Under the pieces are notes generated by a model. The model was not told the DNA's origin, did not search any database, and worked only from the letters and a program-made list of their open reading frames with translations. Shown here piece after piece: positions 26,316 through 35,612 of a stretch of DNA of 64,000 bases. Both the position numbers and the translations under genes were made by a program. This stretch comes from Variovorax ginsengisoli (lineage in GTDB: Bacteria; Pseudomonadota; Gammaproteobacteria; Burkholderiales; Burkholderiaceae_C): assembly GCF_006438845.1 (NCBI RefSeq), contig NZ_RCZJ01000002.1, positions 571,145 through 635,144 of the forward strand, written 5' to 3'. Numbering within the stretch: position 1 is the first letter of the stretch; every line of letters starts with the position of its first letter.

Positions 26316-28520
26316 GACCGTGATGTCGCGCGAAAACACCGCCCGAACGGCGGCTTGCGAAAAGCGCTCAGCCACGTAGCCACGGCCCGCCAGCGCCAAC
26401 GCTTCCCATCGCGCGGCATCTTCCATGATGCCGACGATGGCATCGGCGATGTCGGACGCCTCGTCGTGCACCGGTACCACGGCATCCAGCCCGTCGAGCC
26501 CCTGCATCCCGACCGAAGTGGTCACGAGCGGGAGACCATGGTGCAACGCCTCGATGACCTTGCCCTTGACGCCGGCGCCGAAGCGCAGCGGCACCACGGC
26601 CACGCCGGCACTTCGGTAGAAGCCGGCCAGCGCCTCGTCGGTGACGTAGCCGGTGACATGCACATCCGGGCTTTCCAACGCGCGGACATCGCTCGTCGGA
26701 TTGGAGCCCACCAGCATCAAGCGGGCTTCCGGTATGCGTGCCTTCACGCGCGGAAAGATCTCGCCGACCAGCCATTTGGCGGCATCGACATTGGGTGGAT
26801 GGCCGAAGCCGGCGACGAAGAGCAGGTCGGCCTTGCGACGCGTCCCACTGTCGACCGGCGGCTCGGCCTCGTCGAAGTAGTAGAGCGGCACCGTGCGCGC
26901 AACGGCATCGGGCAGCAGTTGCAGCACGGCCTGCGTTTCGGACGACGACGGGTAGTAGACGACATCCGCCTTCGCCCACAGCGACTCTTCGAGCTCGCGG
27001 CTGGCCTTGGCCTGCTTGAGCAATCGCGCACTCTGCGTCTTCTCGTACTCACCGAGCAAGCGCATGTAGTGCAGGTCGTGGCCGTAGAAAAGCACCTTTG
27101 CACGCGTCGACGCGCGAACCGCCGCCAGATGCTCCGCGGCGACTTGCGGACGGCTCAGCAGCACATAGTCGATGTCGGCGCCGTTGGCCTTGATCCACTC
27201 GCCGAAGCGGCCGGTGTATTCCTTGCCGTAGTAGACCTCGATGCCCTCTTGCTGCAACAGTGCGGTGTATTGCGGATCGCGCCACAGGTTGGCCGGCCAG
27301 AATTTGACGTTCAGCCCCATGGCCCGGAATTCGCGCAGAAAGCACCACGTGCTGCGCGAGCCGGCATCGCGGTCGGGCTGCGGTACGTAGTGGTCGATGA
27401 CCAGCATGGTTTTCTTGCCGACGGACCTGTCTCTGGCATGGAAGACGTCGACGCCGTTGTCGCGGTGCCGGTCGCGCAGCTCATCGGCCCAACGCGCGTA
27501 GAACTTCTTCTGGTTGGCGACCTGGTGGGCTTTCACACCCGTGCCCGTGTCCGTGCCGTGGGAGATGCCCTCGTAATGAATGACCACCGACTCGGGCTGG
27601 TACATCACGCGGAGTCCGGCGGCCCGAACGCGGAACGCGAGATCGGTGTCTTCGTAGTAGGCGGGCAAGTAGTGCTCGTCGAAACCCCCGAGTTGGTCCC
27701 ACAGCGACTTGCGAATCAGCAACGAGGCGCCGGAGCAGTAATCGGCTTCCTTCACGTAGTTGTAGACGCTTCGCCCCGGATCATCGAGCCGCCCGTAGTT
27801 CCAGGCCGAGCCGTCGCGCCAAAGGATGCCGCCCGCCTCCTGCAGCCGGCCGTCCGGGTAGACCAGCTTGGAGCCCACCATGCCGCAGTCGGGCACCGTC
27901 GAGAAAAGCGACAGCATGCTGTCAAGCCAGCCCGGAGTCACTTCCGTGTCGTTGTTCAGCAGGTAGACGAAGCGCCCTCTGGCGGCGGCACAGGCGGCGT
28001 TGCTCGAGCGCAAGAAGCCCAGGTTCTTCGGATTCGATAGAAACCGCAGACCCGGGATGCCGCGAAGCCGTTCGATCTCTCCGTCGCCCGACGCGTCCTC
28101 CGCGACGATCACCTCCACCGCCACTTTCGGCAGGTGTGCCGCTATCGAGCGCACGCAGGCCAGGGTGTGGCCCAGGTTGCCGTAGGTCGGAATCACTATC
28201 GACACTTCGGGCGCTTCCACGTCGTCGAAGCGCAGGGCGGCGAGCACCGCCTCGTACTGGTCTGCAGCGACGGCGCCCAGACCCACAGGCTGAGGCGGCG
28301 CGTTGTGCCGCTGACGTTTCCAGATTTCGTAATGAACGACACCCTCGAACAGCGGACCCGCGACGCGATAGGTCGCGGAGACAAGGTAATCCTTGAAGCG
28401 CCGTGATAGCGGGAGCGACCGGTAAGCCAGCTTTCCCCAGCGCACGGCGTAGGAGCCGAGCGCCGCCTGGAATGGCTCCTTGCGGGGGGGGCGAAGGTTA
28501 GGCTTGTTTTCTGTGTTCAT
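26313..28520 (-). CDS. Two-domain glycosyltransferase (GT2 plus GT4/GT1-like)
   Basis: A 735-residue protein with two glycosyltransferase parts. Residues about 104-330 are a GT2 domain ([30 protein letters not shown] with the acidic metal site, [16 protein letters not shown]). Residues about 380-735 resemble a GT-B enzyme ([63 protein letters not shown]). The second donor-site signature is complete. Fused enzymes of this type add two residues of a repeat. It is on its own between a convergent hairpin and a 416-base spacer. It keeps the high-GC codon use of the flanks, unlike the genes at 28.9-37.2 kb. Confidence 0.85.
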   Translation of the reverse strand: MNTENKPNLRPPRKEPFQAALGSYAVRWGKLAYRSLPLSRRFKDYLVSATYRVAGPLFEGVVHYEIWKRQRHNAPPQPVGLGAVAADQYEAVLAALRFDDVEAPEVSIVIPTYGNLGHTLACVRSIAAHLPKVAVEVIVAEDASGDGEIERLRGIPGLRFLSNPKNLGFLRSSNAACAAARGRFVYLLNNDTEVTPGWLDSMLSLFSTVPDCGMVGSKLVYPDGRLQEAGGILWRDGSAWNYGRLDDPGRSVYNYVKEADYCSGASLLIRKSLWDQLGGFDEHYLPAYYEDTDLAFRVRAAGLRVMYQPESVVIHYEGISHGTDTGTGVKAHQVANQKKFYARWADELRDRHRDNGVDVFHARDRSVGKKTMLVIDHYVPQPDRDAGSRSTWCFLREFRAMGLNVKFWPANLWRDPQYTALLQQEGIEVYYGKEYTGRFGEWIKANGADIDYVLLSRPQVAAEHLAAVRASTRAKVLFYGHDLHYMRLLGEYEKTQSARLLKQAKASRELEESLWAKADVVYYPSSSETQAVLQLLPDAVARTVPLYYFDEAEPPVDSGTRRKADLLFVAGFGHPPNVDAAKWLVGEIFPRVKARIPEARLMLVGSNPTSDVRALESPDVHVTGYVTDEALAGFYRSAGVAVVPLRFGAGVKGKVIEALHHGLPLVTTSVGMQGLDGLDAVVPVHDEASDIADAIVGIMEDAARWEALALAGRGYVAERFSQAAVRAVFSRDITV

Positions 28521-28936
28521 CTTTTCTACGAGTCTTCGCTTGAGGCTTAGACGCTTCGCACCAAGTCTCGACTTTTAGCCCAGCAATTGATCCGGGCGCC
28601 GGCTGGGCTGGGCCTGCACACCGTTGGAAGCGGCGGGCCTCTGTGTGCAACAGGGAGCGATGCAGGCCTCAATGGTCGCTCTCCGAATTTGTCAATTTCA
28701 CAAAGCTCTGTCATCAAGGCACATTGAGTTTCCGAAAAATCAGAACCGCAATCTGAAGCTCGCCCGAATCAGTCGCGAGGAGTAAAAGTTTTTACCCATT
28801 AAAAGTTCGTCCGTGGCGGCAACTGAAGCCACATCAATTGAAGAGCATGGTCAGTCTCAAAATACGCCCAAAGAAGGCCTGAAGCCCAATCTTCACAGAG
28901 AGCCTCATCAATTGAAATGAACGGGTACTCACCCCG
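28521..28936. other. 416-base A+T-rich spacer with a short direct repeat
   Basis: No plausible gene is seen. The stretch follows the last gene of the O-antigen operon (ends 28937) and precedes the two-domain glycosyltransferase start (28520), so it should hold a terminator for one and the promoter for the other, though neither is clear. The 11-base word CATCAATTGAA occurs twice, at 28832-28842 and 28906-28916, spaced 74 bases. Base composition is visibly lower in G+C than the left flank, marking the edge of the atypical segment. Confidence 0.6.
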
Positions 28937-30778
28937 CTAATTCCGCAAATAGCTGTTTAGCAGATTAATTCTCGGGCGCATCTGGCGTTCGAATCCGAAC
29001 TCCCGCAGCAACGCGAGGCGTCCGCTCACTCGGAGCGCTTGAAGCGCGTCTGGATCTTTCATGAAGCCGCGCAGAATCTCCGCAATCCTTGCGGGCTCCC
29101 GGTCGATTAAAATGAGCTCTTTTGACGTAAAGATGCGCGACCCGTCGAGGCGTTGGTTCATGCCTAGAAAGTCGGTAGCCAGCATGGCTGCGCCCTGAAG
29201 ACCCGCTTCCACGACCGCCGTTGTAGGGAAACCGTCGAAGGTCGCCGGAACTTTTGGATCCAAATCGAACATCCGTATGTTGGGCGACACGACGACGTGC
29301 ATTCGTTTATAAAATTCCGGGAAGAAACTGGCGGGCCGACTGCCATAAAACGTGACGTTCTTCGCGCCGCCAAGATCCACTACGTCGCGGTCGAAACCTC
29401 CGACCACGTGAAAATGAATACCACTCGAACTCGACAGTAAGCGCACGATTTGAGCGAAGATGTCGTACCCTTTTTCTGCTCCTAGAGGCGAATACCGCTG
29501 TGCGACGAAGCACACGTTCAGCGTGCCATCGAGCGGCATAGGCGTCCATAAGGGGTCGGCGGCGTAGGCGGCCGGAACGATCCCACCGAAGACATGAAGG
29601 ATGTCTTCGCCCTTGCAGTAACCCTTGTCGATCAGGTAGTCGCGCGTCAGATTCTGCGTGGTGACCACCTTTGAAAGACACGGGTTTGCGAACACCTTCG
29701 CCAACTTGGTATCCGACACTGCATTTCCCGGTGCGAAGCCACCCCCAGGGTACAAAGTGAAAACTAAGTTACGAGCGTAAGGCAATCCGATTTGACTGAA
29801 GAACAGATGCGCGAGATTGAGGAACACGCAATACGCCACCTGTGGCTGCCTCGAACCTAGATTACACATGGGACCAACGACGGGTCGACCTCTACTCGAC
29901 ACTTCGTTGAACGCGCGCGTCAGTTCAGCGAAACTGTATTTCTCACCGTAGCGGAAAAGGTTCCCGTCTGGCCGCACCAACATGACGGCATCGTCCATCT
30001 CTGCAAGGTAGCTGGAGAATTCCCCGTAACGGAATGAGGAGACCTGCGACGGGAACGATGTATCCAGCAACAGCACCGCCGACGTAGCGTTCGCCGGCAA
30101 GGCAGCTCCTTTAAAGTCCTCGAGCTGCTGCAGTACGCTCGTACAAAGCGAGCTGATATCAACTGAAAGAAGCGTGAGGTCTAAGCTTCGCAGTTGGCGC
30201 TCGGCCACACCAAGATCATTCGCTTCAAAATGAAGCAGGCCGGCAAGTGCGGCCAACGCCGCCGAATGCGGAAATCGCGCGCTGATATCGTCCACGAGCG
30301 GTGAGATTTCACGGAAGTCGTCCAGAGACTCGAAACGCAATGATCTGCTTAGTGCCCGCGAGGCGAACTGCTCGAAGGCGCCTTCAAGGTCGAAGCAAGC
30401 ACGGGGCTCCCCAACGGTGCCCCCATGAAGATCGAGCGCTTGACGCCCAGCCTCGACTGTGTCGGACGCCAGCAGCAGGAGGATGCGTGCACCGCGAGCA
30501 CTAGCGTTCTGCGGATCGATTGAAAGCGCCAGATCGATTCGAGCCGTCGCGTCGGGCGCGGTGACGTCGAGTGGATGGCGTCCCTCCGCCTGACCGGCTG
30601 CGGCGAAATGCTCCACAGGATCAACACCAGCGTCTCGCACATCGGGATACTTCGCAAGGTAGAAGCGAGCGTCCATAAGGGCTTCGAGGCTGCGCCGCGG
30701 CGCTGTGATGGCGATCGCGTCGATGGCAGCCACCGATTTCGCACTTAGGCGGCGTCTGAGCTGGGACCAGAAACTCAT
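28937..30778 (-). CDS. Glycosyltransferase (GT-B fold) with N-terminal repeat domain
   Basis: A 613-residue protein. Residues 37-69 hold the motif F-Y-L-x-x-x-P-D-V-x-x-A-G-V-D-P-x-x-H-F-x-x-x-G-x-x-E-G-R-x-P. Residues about 85-230 look like helical TPR-like repeats. The last third is GT4-like (NVCFVAQRYSPLGAEKGYD, FHVVGGFDRDVV, VTFYGSRP, FPTTAVVEAGLQGAAMLAT, with the second Glu-x7-Glu pattern only partly kept). The ATG at 30776-30778 has AGGAG nine bases upstream and gives a 13-base gap from the preceding gene. Its donor and acceptor are unknown. Composition is A+T-rich. Confidence 0.75.
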   Translation of the reverse strand: MSFWSQLRRRLSAKSVAAIDAIAITAPRRSLEALMDARFYLAKYPDVRDAGVDPVEHFAAAGQAEGRHPLDVTAPDATARIDLALSIDPQNASARGARILLLLASDTVEAGRQALDLHGGTVGEPRACFDLEGAFEQFASRALSRSLRFESLDDFREISPLVDDISARFPHSAALAALAGLLHFEANDLGVAERQLRSLDLTLLSVDISSLCTSVLQQLEDFKGAALPANATSAVLLLDTSFPSQVSSFRYGEFSSYLAEMDDAVMLVRPDGNLFRYGEKYSFAELTRAFNEVSSRGRPVVGPMCNLGSRQPQVAYCVFLNLAHLFFSQIGLPYARNLVFTLYPGGGFAPGNAVSDTKLAKVFANPCLSKVVTTQNLTRDYLIDKGYCKGEDILHVFGGIVPAAYAADPLWTPMPLDGTLNVCFVAQRYSPLGAEKGYDIFAQIVRLLSSSSGIHFHVVGGFDRDVVDLGGAKNVTFYGSRPASFFPEFYKRMHVVVSPNIRMFDLDPKVPATFDGFPTTAVVEAGLQGAAMLATDFLGMNQRLDGSRIFTSKELILIDREPARIAEILRGFMKDPDALQALRVSGRLALLREFGFERQMRPRINLLNSYLRN

Positions 30779-30791
30779 AGAAAAAACTCCT

Positions 30792-32819
30792 CTAGGCGAT
30801 ACCAGCTTCAAGCAATGCGCTGCACAGGTGCTCCATGTTGATCTCATAGTTGGCATGGAGTGGATGCTCAGTTGTTTGCGACGAGCCGCTCCGCTTGCCC
30901 CGAATAAAACGTATTTCTACCCCGCCTGCCATCAAGAAGCTCGCATAGCCGTAGAAGTTGAATGAAGCGTTGTCGTGAATCAGCCCCAACACCACCGCTC
31001 CCTTGGGACAGAAGATGCAGTTAGTCAATGCAGAACTGCAGGAACCCACAACAATCCTCGCGCTCGAAAATTTGCGGACTTGATCGGCGAATGACAATTG
31101 CTCCGGATAGATCACTTCAAATCCGAGCCGGACGAGATGCCGCTCAATGACTTCCTCATTGAGCAGTCTTCGTTGAGTGAACGACCTTCGAGAGATGAAA
31201 AGGCATGCTGCCCCCGGGCGGCTTTCGATACCAATCGATCGTTTGAACACGTCCCTTAGTTCGCCGAAGATATCGGCCGGCCATACGGTGTCATAGGTTC
31301 CGCCATGCGTGTCGAGAGGGAAATACGCGGGGATCGGTGCGACTCCCAAGCGTGCAAACTTAAGAGTCTCTCCTTTTCCTATGGTAACAATCCGACGTTT
31401 GTGAACGTTGAGCAACTCCAACGATTCCAAGTGCGAGGCCGGCATCCCGTGGTTGACGAACAGCGGCACATCTACTTCGATGTTCGCGCGATTAAAGGCC
31501 AGCATTCGAGGCAGATATTCGAGGAACCAGTGACCATAGTTCGAAGAAACAACGCCGAACATCATGAGACCGGCCTCGTGCGTCTGGTTCGGCAATTCGG
31601 GCACCTCAACGAGCGCGCGACCTGCGGCCCTTGCCTGGAACAGATAGCGCCCTCCCGCCGCCCTATCTTGCAGGATCGCGCTGGCGCCGCGAGGGTGTGC
31701 CGCCAAGTCGTATATGACACGCCCCTGCTGTAGTACCGCATTGGCATCCGAGAAGGCGAGACAGTCGCGAATTTCGCTGTAGTACTGCGGCGGTGCTATC
31801 AGTTCTCCCTGTTCCGCGGAAAGGGCACCCGCTTCACCCCTAAACATCAACATGGGTGGAGTGATGACCCGCTCGGCAAGGAACTCCCGATAAAGATTCC
31901 GACTGAGTTTCGCGTTGCGTTCAACCGAAACGATGTCAACCGCAAGCGTTGGATCGAGCAGGCCCCGTTCTTCGTACAAGCGCTTTAGCTCTAGACCCTC
32001 ATCCCATTTGCCGGCGTTGCAAAGTTCCTGGATGTATGCAGTGCAGAGCGCCTTCAGGATGCCGGGTAGGTCGCCCACTGGCGTGGCCGATTCGCTCTGC
32101 ATCGTCTCGTAGGCTGTGATGGCGGTGGCGTAGTCACCCGCGGCCGAAGCTGCGTGCCCGATCTCGCCAAGCATCGTTTTCTTGAAGGTCGGCGCATGTC
32201 GAGGCACAGCGTCATCCATACACGACAAGGACTCAATCGCTTCGAGATAACGCCCCAGCAGATACAACCCTTTGGTCTCGATCAGTTGTTCAGCGACACC
32301 CCTCGCAGGCACGCGCCGCACGACCTCGATAGCTTCTTCATAGCGCCCTCGCCGAAAGGCGTCTGTGGCTGCAACAAGGCGAGCAAGACGATCGGTTGGG
32401 TCGGCGGCGAGCTTCTCGAGCGCCGTTGCCAATACTTCAGGCGATTCAACATCCACGGGCACGAATCCTTCATCGATCCCTGAACCGGTGAAGTGTTCTA
32501 GCAGGTTCACGCCGGCATCGACCACATCCGGACGCGACGCGGCGTAGTGTCTCGGGTCAAAAAGGGCTGTTGGCCGGAGTCCGATGGCCTCTCCAAACTG
32601 GCGGTAGTGCAGCCAAGGCGTCAGCGCGCCGAGGTCCTCGCTCGCGACCTGCTTGCGGTAGAACACCTCATCGAAGTAGCAAGAAGCCGCGTCAACAGTC
32701 CGCTCGCCCTTCGCGTCGGAATCTGTGTTTGCCCCAACAGACAACGGTTGTGCCCCGCTACGGATTACTCGACGTCGAAAGACATCCGAGAGCCCCGCAA
32801 GGAACTTCAACGGCGTCAT
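30792..32819 (-). CDS. GT61-family (DUF563) glycosyltransferase with tandem N-terminal motif
   Basis: A 675-residue protein. Two tandem copies of the motif seen in the downstream gene lie at residues about 50-83 (ending HYRQFGEAIGLRP) and 87-121 (HYAASRPDVVDAGVNLLEHF and onward). A helical repeat region follows (residues 130-310). The C-terminal part, from about residue 390, is GT61-like (SSNYGHWFLEYLPRMLAF, LFISRRSFTQRRLLNEEVIE, SARIVVGSCSSALTNCIFCPKGAVVL). GT61 enzymes include O-antigen and xylosyl transferases. The start overlaps the preceding stop by 4 bases. Possible role: adding one sugar of the repeat unit. Confidence 0.78.
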   Translation of the reverse strand: MTPLKFLAGLSDVFRRRVIRSGAQPLSVGANTDSDAKGERTVDAASCYFDEVFYRKQVASEDLGALTPWLHYRQFGEAIGLRPTALFDPRHYAASRPDVVDAGVNLLEHFTGSGIDEGFVPVDVESPEVLATALEKLAADPTDRLARLVAATDAFRRGRYEEAIEVVRRVPARGVAEQLIETKGLYLLGRYLEAIESLSCMDDAVPRHAPTFKKTMLGEIGHAASAAGDYATAITAYETMQSESATPVGDLPGILKALCTAYIQELCNAGKWDEGLELKRLYEERGLLDPTLAVDIVSVERNAKLSRNLYREFLAERVITPPMLMFRGEAGALSAEQGELIAPPQYYSEIRDCLAFSDANAVLQQGRVIYDLAAHPRGASAILQDRAAGGRYLFQARAAGRALVEVPELPNQTHEAGLMMFGVVSSNYGHWFLEYLPRMLAFNRANIEVDVPLFVNHGMPASHLESLELLNVHKRRIVTIGKGETLKFARLGVAPIPAYFPLDTHGGTYDTVWPADIFGELRDVFKRSIGIESRPGAACLFISRRSFTQRRLLNEEVIERHLVRLGFEVIYPEQLSFADQVRKFSSARIVVGSCSSALTNCIFCPKGAVVLGLIHDNASFNFYGYASFLMAGGVEIRFIRGKRSGSSQTTEHPLHANYEINMEHLCSALLEAGIA

Positions 32820-33991
32820 GTGCGCCGGCCGGAAAGGCGCCTGACGACCCGTATGGCGAACTCGACTATGAGCTCGCGCGCGGTGTACGGCGAAAGGCCC
32901 TCTCTCACAGAGTTCGGTAAGCGCCCCAACAGAGAGGGCTGCGCCGTAACGACGTTCGTAAAGGTATCAAGGTCCCCTGTGACCTCCTGAAAGAAACGAT
33001 CGTCTATGCCGTACTTTTGTTTCAGCTCACTCGGGTCGACGCCAGCGCCGAGAAGGCGATGCAGCGCGGCCGTGCCCACCAGCCCATAGATACGTGGATT
33101 CCCAAGGCCAGGCGAGAAATAGAGGAGAGCCTTTTCGGCGCCAATACTTGATTCGCCGACAGCATTAGGATCGCGCAACAAGTCCCCGAATCCCTCTTTG
33201 AGAAGTTCAGGCGAGACGTCGTCGAAGAACTTCGAAAGAATGAAGAAAGTCTCATTGTTCCCGCGCCGGGCATTCTTTAAGGTCGGACTACTGGCGTTCT
33301 CGCCAGGGAGGATTCTGAAGCGCAGCAGCCGCTCGCTCATGATGTGAATCGGCCAACGCTTCACGAGCCTCACCCACATCTCGAAATCGGGCAACTGTCG
33401 CAAGCGATTGTCATAGTCCCCGAGGACGTCGTAGCAGTCCTTGCGAATGAGGACGGACGGATGGCACAGGCAATTTCCGCTGAAGAAGAACCAACGCAGC
33501 CACATCGCCTGGGAACGGTTCTCCTTGTTAAAGACGTCGCCATACTCGACTTGGTCGTCACCGAGTGCTTTCCCTTCGGAATCGATCCACTGCGCGCGAG
33601 TGAAACATGCCGCCAAGGAGGGGTCCTCGTCGAGCATGCGGACCTGACGCTCAAGCTTATCGGCAACCCATTCGTCATCGGAATTGAGCAACGCGATGAA
33701 CTCCCCTCGCGCCCTCGCAATCAGTTCGTTCGTGACGATGCCCGCGCCGCGGTTAAAGGGATTCGCAACAAACGACAGGCGAGGATCGCTGATCTGCGCC
33801 ACGACATTCGATGTATCGTCGATCGAGCCATCGTCTGACACCAGCAACTCCAGGTCTTTAAATGTCTGCGCAAGAACACTCTCTATCGCGGAACGAATAT
33901 AACGAGCGTGGTTGTACGAGGGCATGATCACGCTGACCCTCGGCGCTGAGGGCGTGTCGATCGATGCCGCTGTCACTTGGTTCGATGCCAT
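32816..33991 (-). CDS. Glycosyltransferase family 2
   Basis: A 391-residue protein as drawn. The GT2 domain is clear: RVSVIMPSYNHARYIRSAI, LLVSDDGSIDDT, GEFIALLNSDDEW (metal site), FTRAQWIDSEGKA. The C-terminal 150 residues are unassigned. The start is uncertain: ATG 33989-33991 (MASNQ) gives a 19-base overlap with the preceding gene, while ATG 34061-34063 (MSANRP) would give 91 bases. Neither has a strong ribosome site. I prefer the shorter form because the extra residues are basic, low-complexity and not GT2-like. Confidence 0.82.
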   Translation of the reverse strand: MASNQVTAASIDTPSAPRVSVIMPSYNHARYIRSAIESVLAQTFKDLELLVSDDGSIDDTSNVVAQISDPRLSFVANPFNRGAGIVTNELIARARGEFIALLNSDDEWVADKLERQVRMLDEDPSLAACFTRAQWIDSEGKALGDDQVEYGDVFNKENRSQAMWLRWFFFSGNCLCHPSVLIRKDCYDVLGDYDNRLRQLPDFEMWVRLVKRWPIHIMSERLLRFRILPGENASSPTLKNARRGNNETFFILSKFFDDVSPELLKEGFGDLLRDPNAVGESSIGAEKALLYFSPGLGNPRIYGLVGTAALHRLLGAGVDPSELKQKYGIDDRFFQEVTGDLDTFTNVVTAQPSLLGRLPNSVREGLSPYTARELIVEFAIRVVRRLSGRRT

Positions 33992-34956
33992 AGTTTTTTT
34001 AATTGTTGTACGACCGCTGGCGGGACCAAGAGGCGCGCCACGATTAGGACGATTGGCGGACATAGGTTCAACAGATGTCTTGGACGCGACTTGAAGTCCC
34101 TTCCCAGCGCGACCTTCGTTGCCAGGTCCCCAATCAACAGTTTATCGTTTTCTCCCAGATGCTCGATCGAGCGATCCAGACGCTCGCGAAGCAATAGAAA
34201 GTCAGCGCAGTAAATGCCGTCCGTAATGCGGTCGTAGTCTTCAAGAGCATCACGCTGATCCTCCAACTTCTTTCTTGTGGTGGTAGCACTCCATGCGCCA
34301 CCCCCATGAAGCCTGTAAATCGACATCGGTGTGTTCAAGAAACCAATGAAGGATCCTCTCGCAGCGCAAATATTGATGATCCAGTCGTACGCCTTCAACT
34401 CAAACAATCTTGGATTTAGTGTCTGCAAGACTTCTCGTCGATAGACGCATGTCGAGAAATTGCCGACCACGTTGTCGGCAATAAGACTTCGCACATCGAG
34501 CAGTGAATAACCACCGCCCACAGGAACTCGCGCAGATAAGCTCTCTTCGTCTTCCTTGAAGACATAGTAGTTCGCAGAGCAAAGATTGCATTCAAGGTGC
34601 TCTTCGAGAAACTCAACCTGCAGAGCCAGTTTTCGAGGGTGAATCCAGTAGTCGTCGCCCTCTAGTACAGCGACATAGTCGTGTTGAAGACACGCAGCGA
34701 AGCCTCGGGCATAGTTGCGGGTGATTCCCATGTTGGGCTGCCTCGCCAGTTGGCTGTAGCGGAATCTCGGATTCAACTGCGCCCATCTTGCGATGATGTC
34801 GACCGTCTCGTCCGTTGAGCCGTCATCCGCGACAATCACCTCAATCTCGCCGCCGAATAATTGTGCGGTGATGCTGTCAAGCGCGCGCTGGATGTACTTA
34901 GCGTGGTTGAAGCAAATCAACAATATGGCAAGAGAGGATGGACGCGAGCCCCTCAT
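33973..34956 (-). CDS. Glycosyltransferase family 2
   Basis: A 327-residue GT2 enzyme: LAILLICFNHAKYIQRALDSI, EVIVADDGSTDETVDI, DYVAVLEGDDYWIHPRKL (acidic metal site). The C-terminal segment ends in a hydrophobic stretch (LCPPIVLIVARLLVPPAVV) that may attach it to the membrane. The ATG (34954-34956) overlaps the acyltransferase stop by 4 bases. Similar GT2 enzymes in O-antigen loci add amino sugars or rhamnose; the linkage cannot be told from sequence. Confidence 0.86.
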   Translation of the reverse strand: MRGSRPSSLAILLICFNHAKYIQRALDSITAQLFGGEIEVIVADDGSTDETVDIIARWAQLNPRFRYSQLARQPNMGITRNYARGFAACLQHDYVAVLEGDDYWIHPRKLALQVEFLEEHLECNLCSANYYVFKEDEESLSARVPVGGGYSLLDVRSLIADNVVGNFSTCVYRREVLQTLNPRLFELKAYDWIINICAARGSFIGFLNTPMSIYRLHGGGAWSATTTRKKLEDQRDALEDYDRITDGIYCADFLLLRERLDRSIEHLGENDKLLIGDLATKVALGRDFKSRPRHLLNLCPPIVLIVARLLVPPAVVQQLKKLWHRTK

Positions 34957-35612
34957 CGCTGCATCTCGCGTGCAGGATTGCCGACGACCACGGCGCCGGG
35001 CGCGACGTTCTTTGTAACGACGGCGCCCATGCCGATTACGGCACCTTCGCCAATGACCAGCGGCTTGGACGAACTACCCTGCTTCAAGACTGCGCCGGTT
35101 CCGATGTAGGCGTGATTCTCGATCACGACATTCCCATTGCACTTGGCACCCGGCGCGAACGTCACGTAATCGCCGACCACACAGTCGTGTGCCACGTACG
35201 CGTAGATGTTGGCGTGAAAAAACTTCCCGATGCGAGCATTGGACGTAACCATGGAGAAGGGGGAGAAAACCGCCCCTTCGCCTATCTCGTTGCCGTCGAG
35301 CACGATGACGTTTGGCGCAAAAATTGAGACGGGTTTCAAACCTGCCTGCATACACTGGGTCGCGATGCGCTCCCGGGCGATGGAATCGCCAATGGCGACG
35401 TTGAAATAGCCCATTCCCGGCAGCGCCGAGAACGTGTCGAGTGAGATAAGTTCGACCCCATTGATAGCCTCTAACTTTTGATCACCCTCGGCAACGAAAT
35501 AAACCTGACTGCCAGGCTGACGATTGGCAATCTCGCGAAGAAGGGGCATCACCTCGCGGCCATAGCCGCCAGCGCCGACCAGGCCGAAGCGCACTCCGTT
35601 CGACCTATCCAT
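34953..35612 (-). CDS. Sugar N/O-acyltransferase, PglD/NeuD/VioB fold
   Basis: A 219-residue acyltransferase with an N-terminal Rossmann-like part (RFGLVGAGGYGREVMPLL) and a C-terminal left-handed beta-helix of hexapeptide repeats (NVIVLDGNEIGEGAVFSPFS, FHANIYAYVAHDCVVGDYVTF, IGEGAVIGMGAVVTKNVAPGAVVVGNPA). The His in AHDCVVGDYV fits the family's catalytic His. Family members acetylate UDP- or dTDP-linked 4-amino sugars using acetyl-CoA. It overlaps the aminotransferase gene by 8 bases, so its substrate is probably the dTDP-amino sugar made there. Confidence 0.85.
   Translation of the reverse strand: MDRSNGVRFGLVGAGGYGREVMPLLREIANRQPGSQVYFVAEGDQKLEAINGVELISLDTFSALPGMGYFNVAIGDSIARERIATQCMQAGLKPVSIFAPNVIVLDGNEIGEGAVFSPFSMVTSNARIGKFFHANIYAYVAHDCVVGDYVTFAPGAKCNGNVVIENHAYIGTGAVLKQGSSSKPLVIGEGAVIGMGAVVTKNVAPGAVVVGNPAREMQR

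Noticed and set aside
26304..28040. A 578-codon plus-strand open frame opposite the two-domain glycosyltransferase
   Set aside because: The minus-strand protein has complete GT motifs; the plus frame has none.
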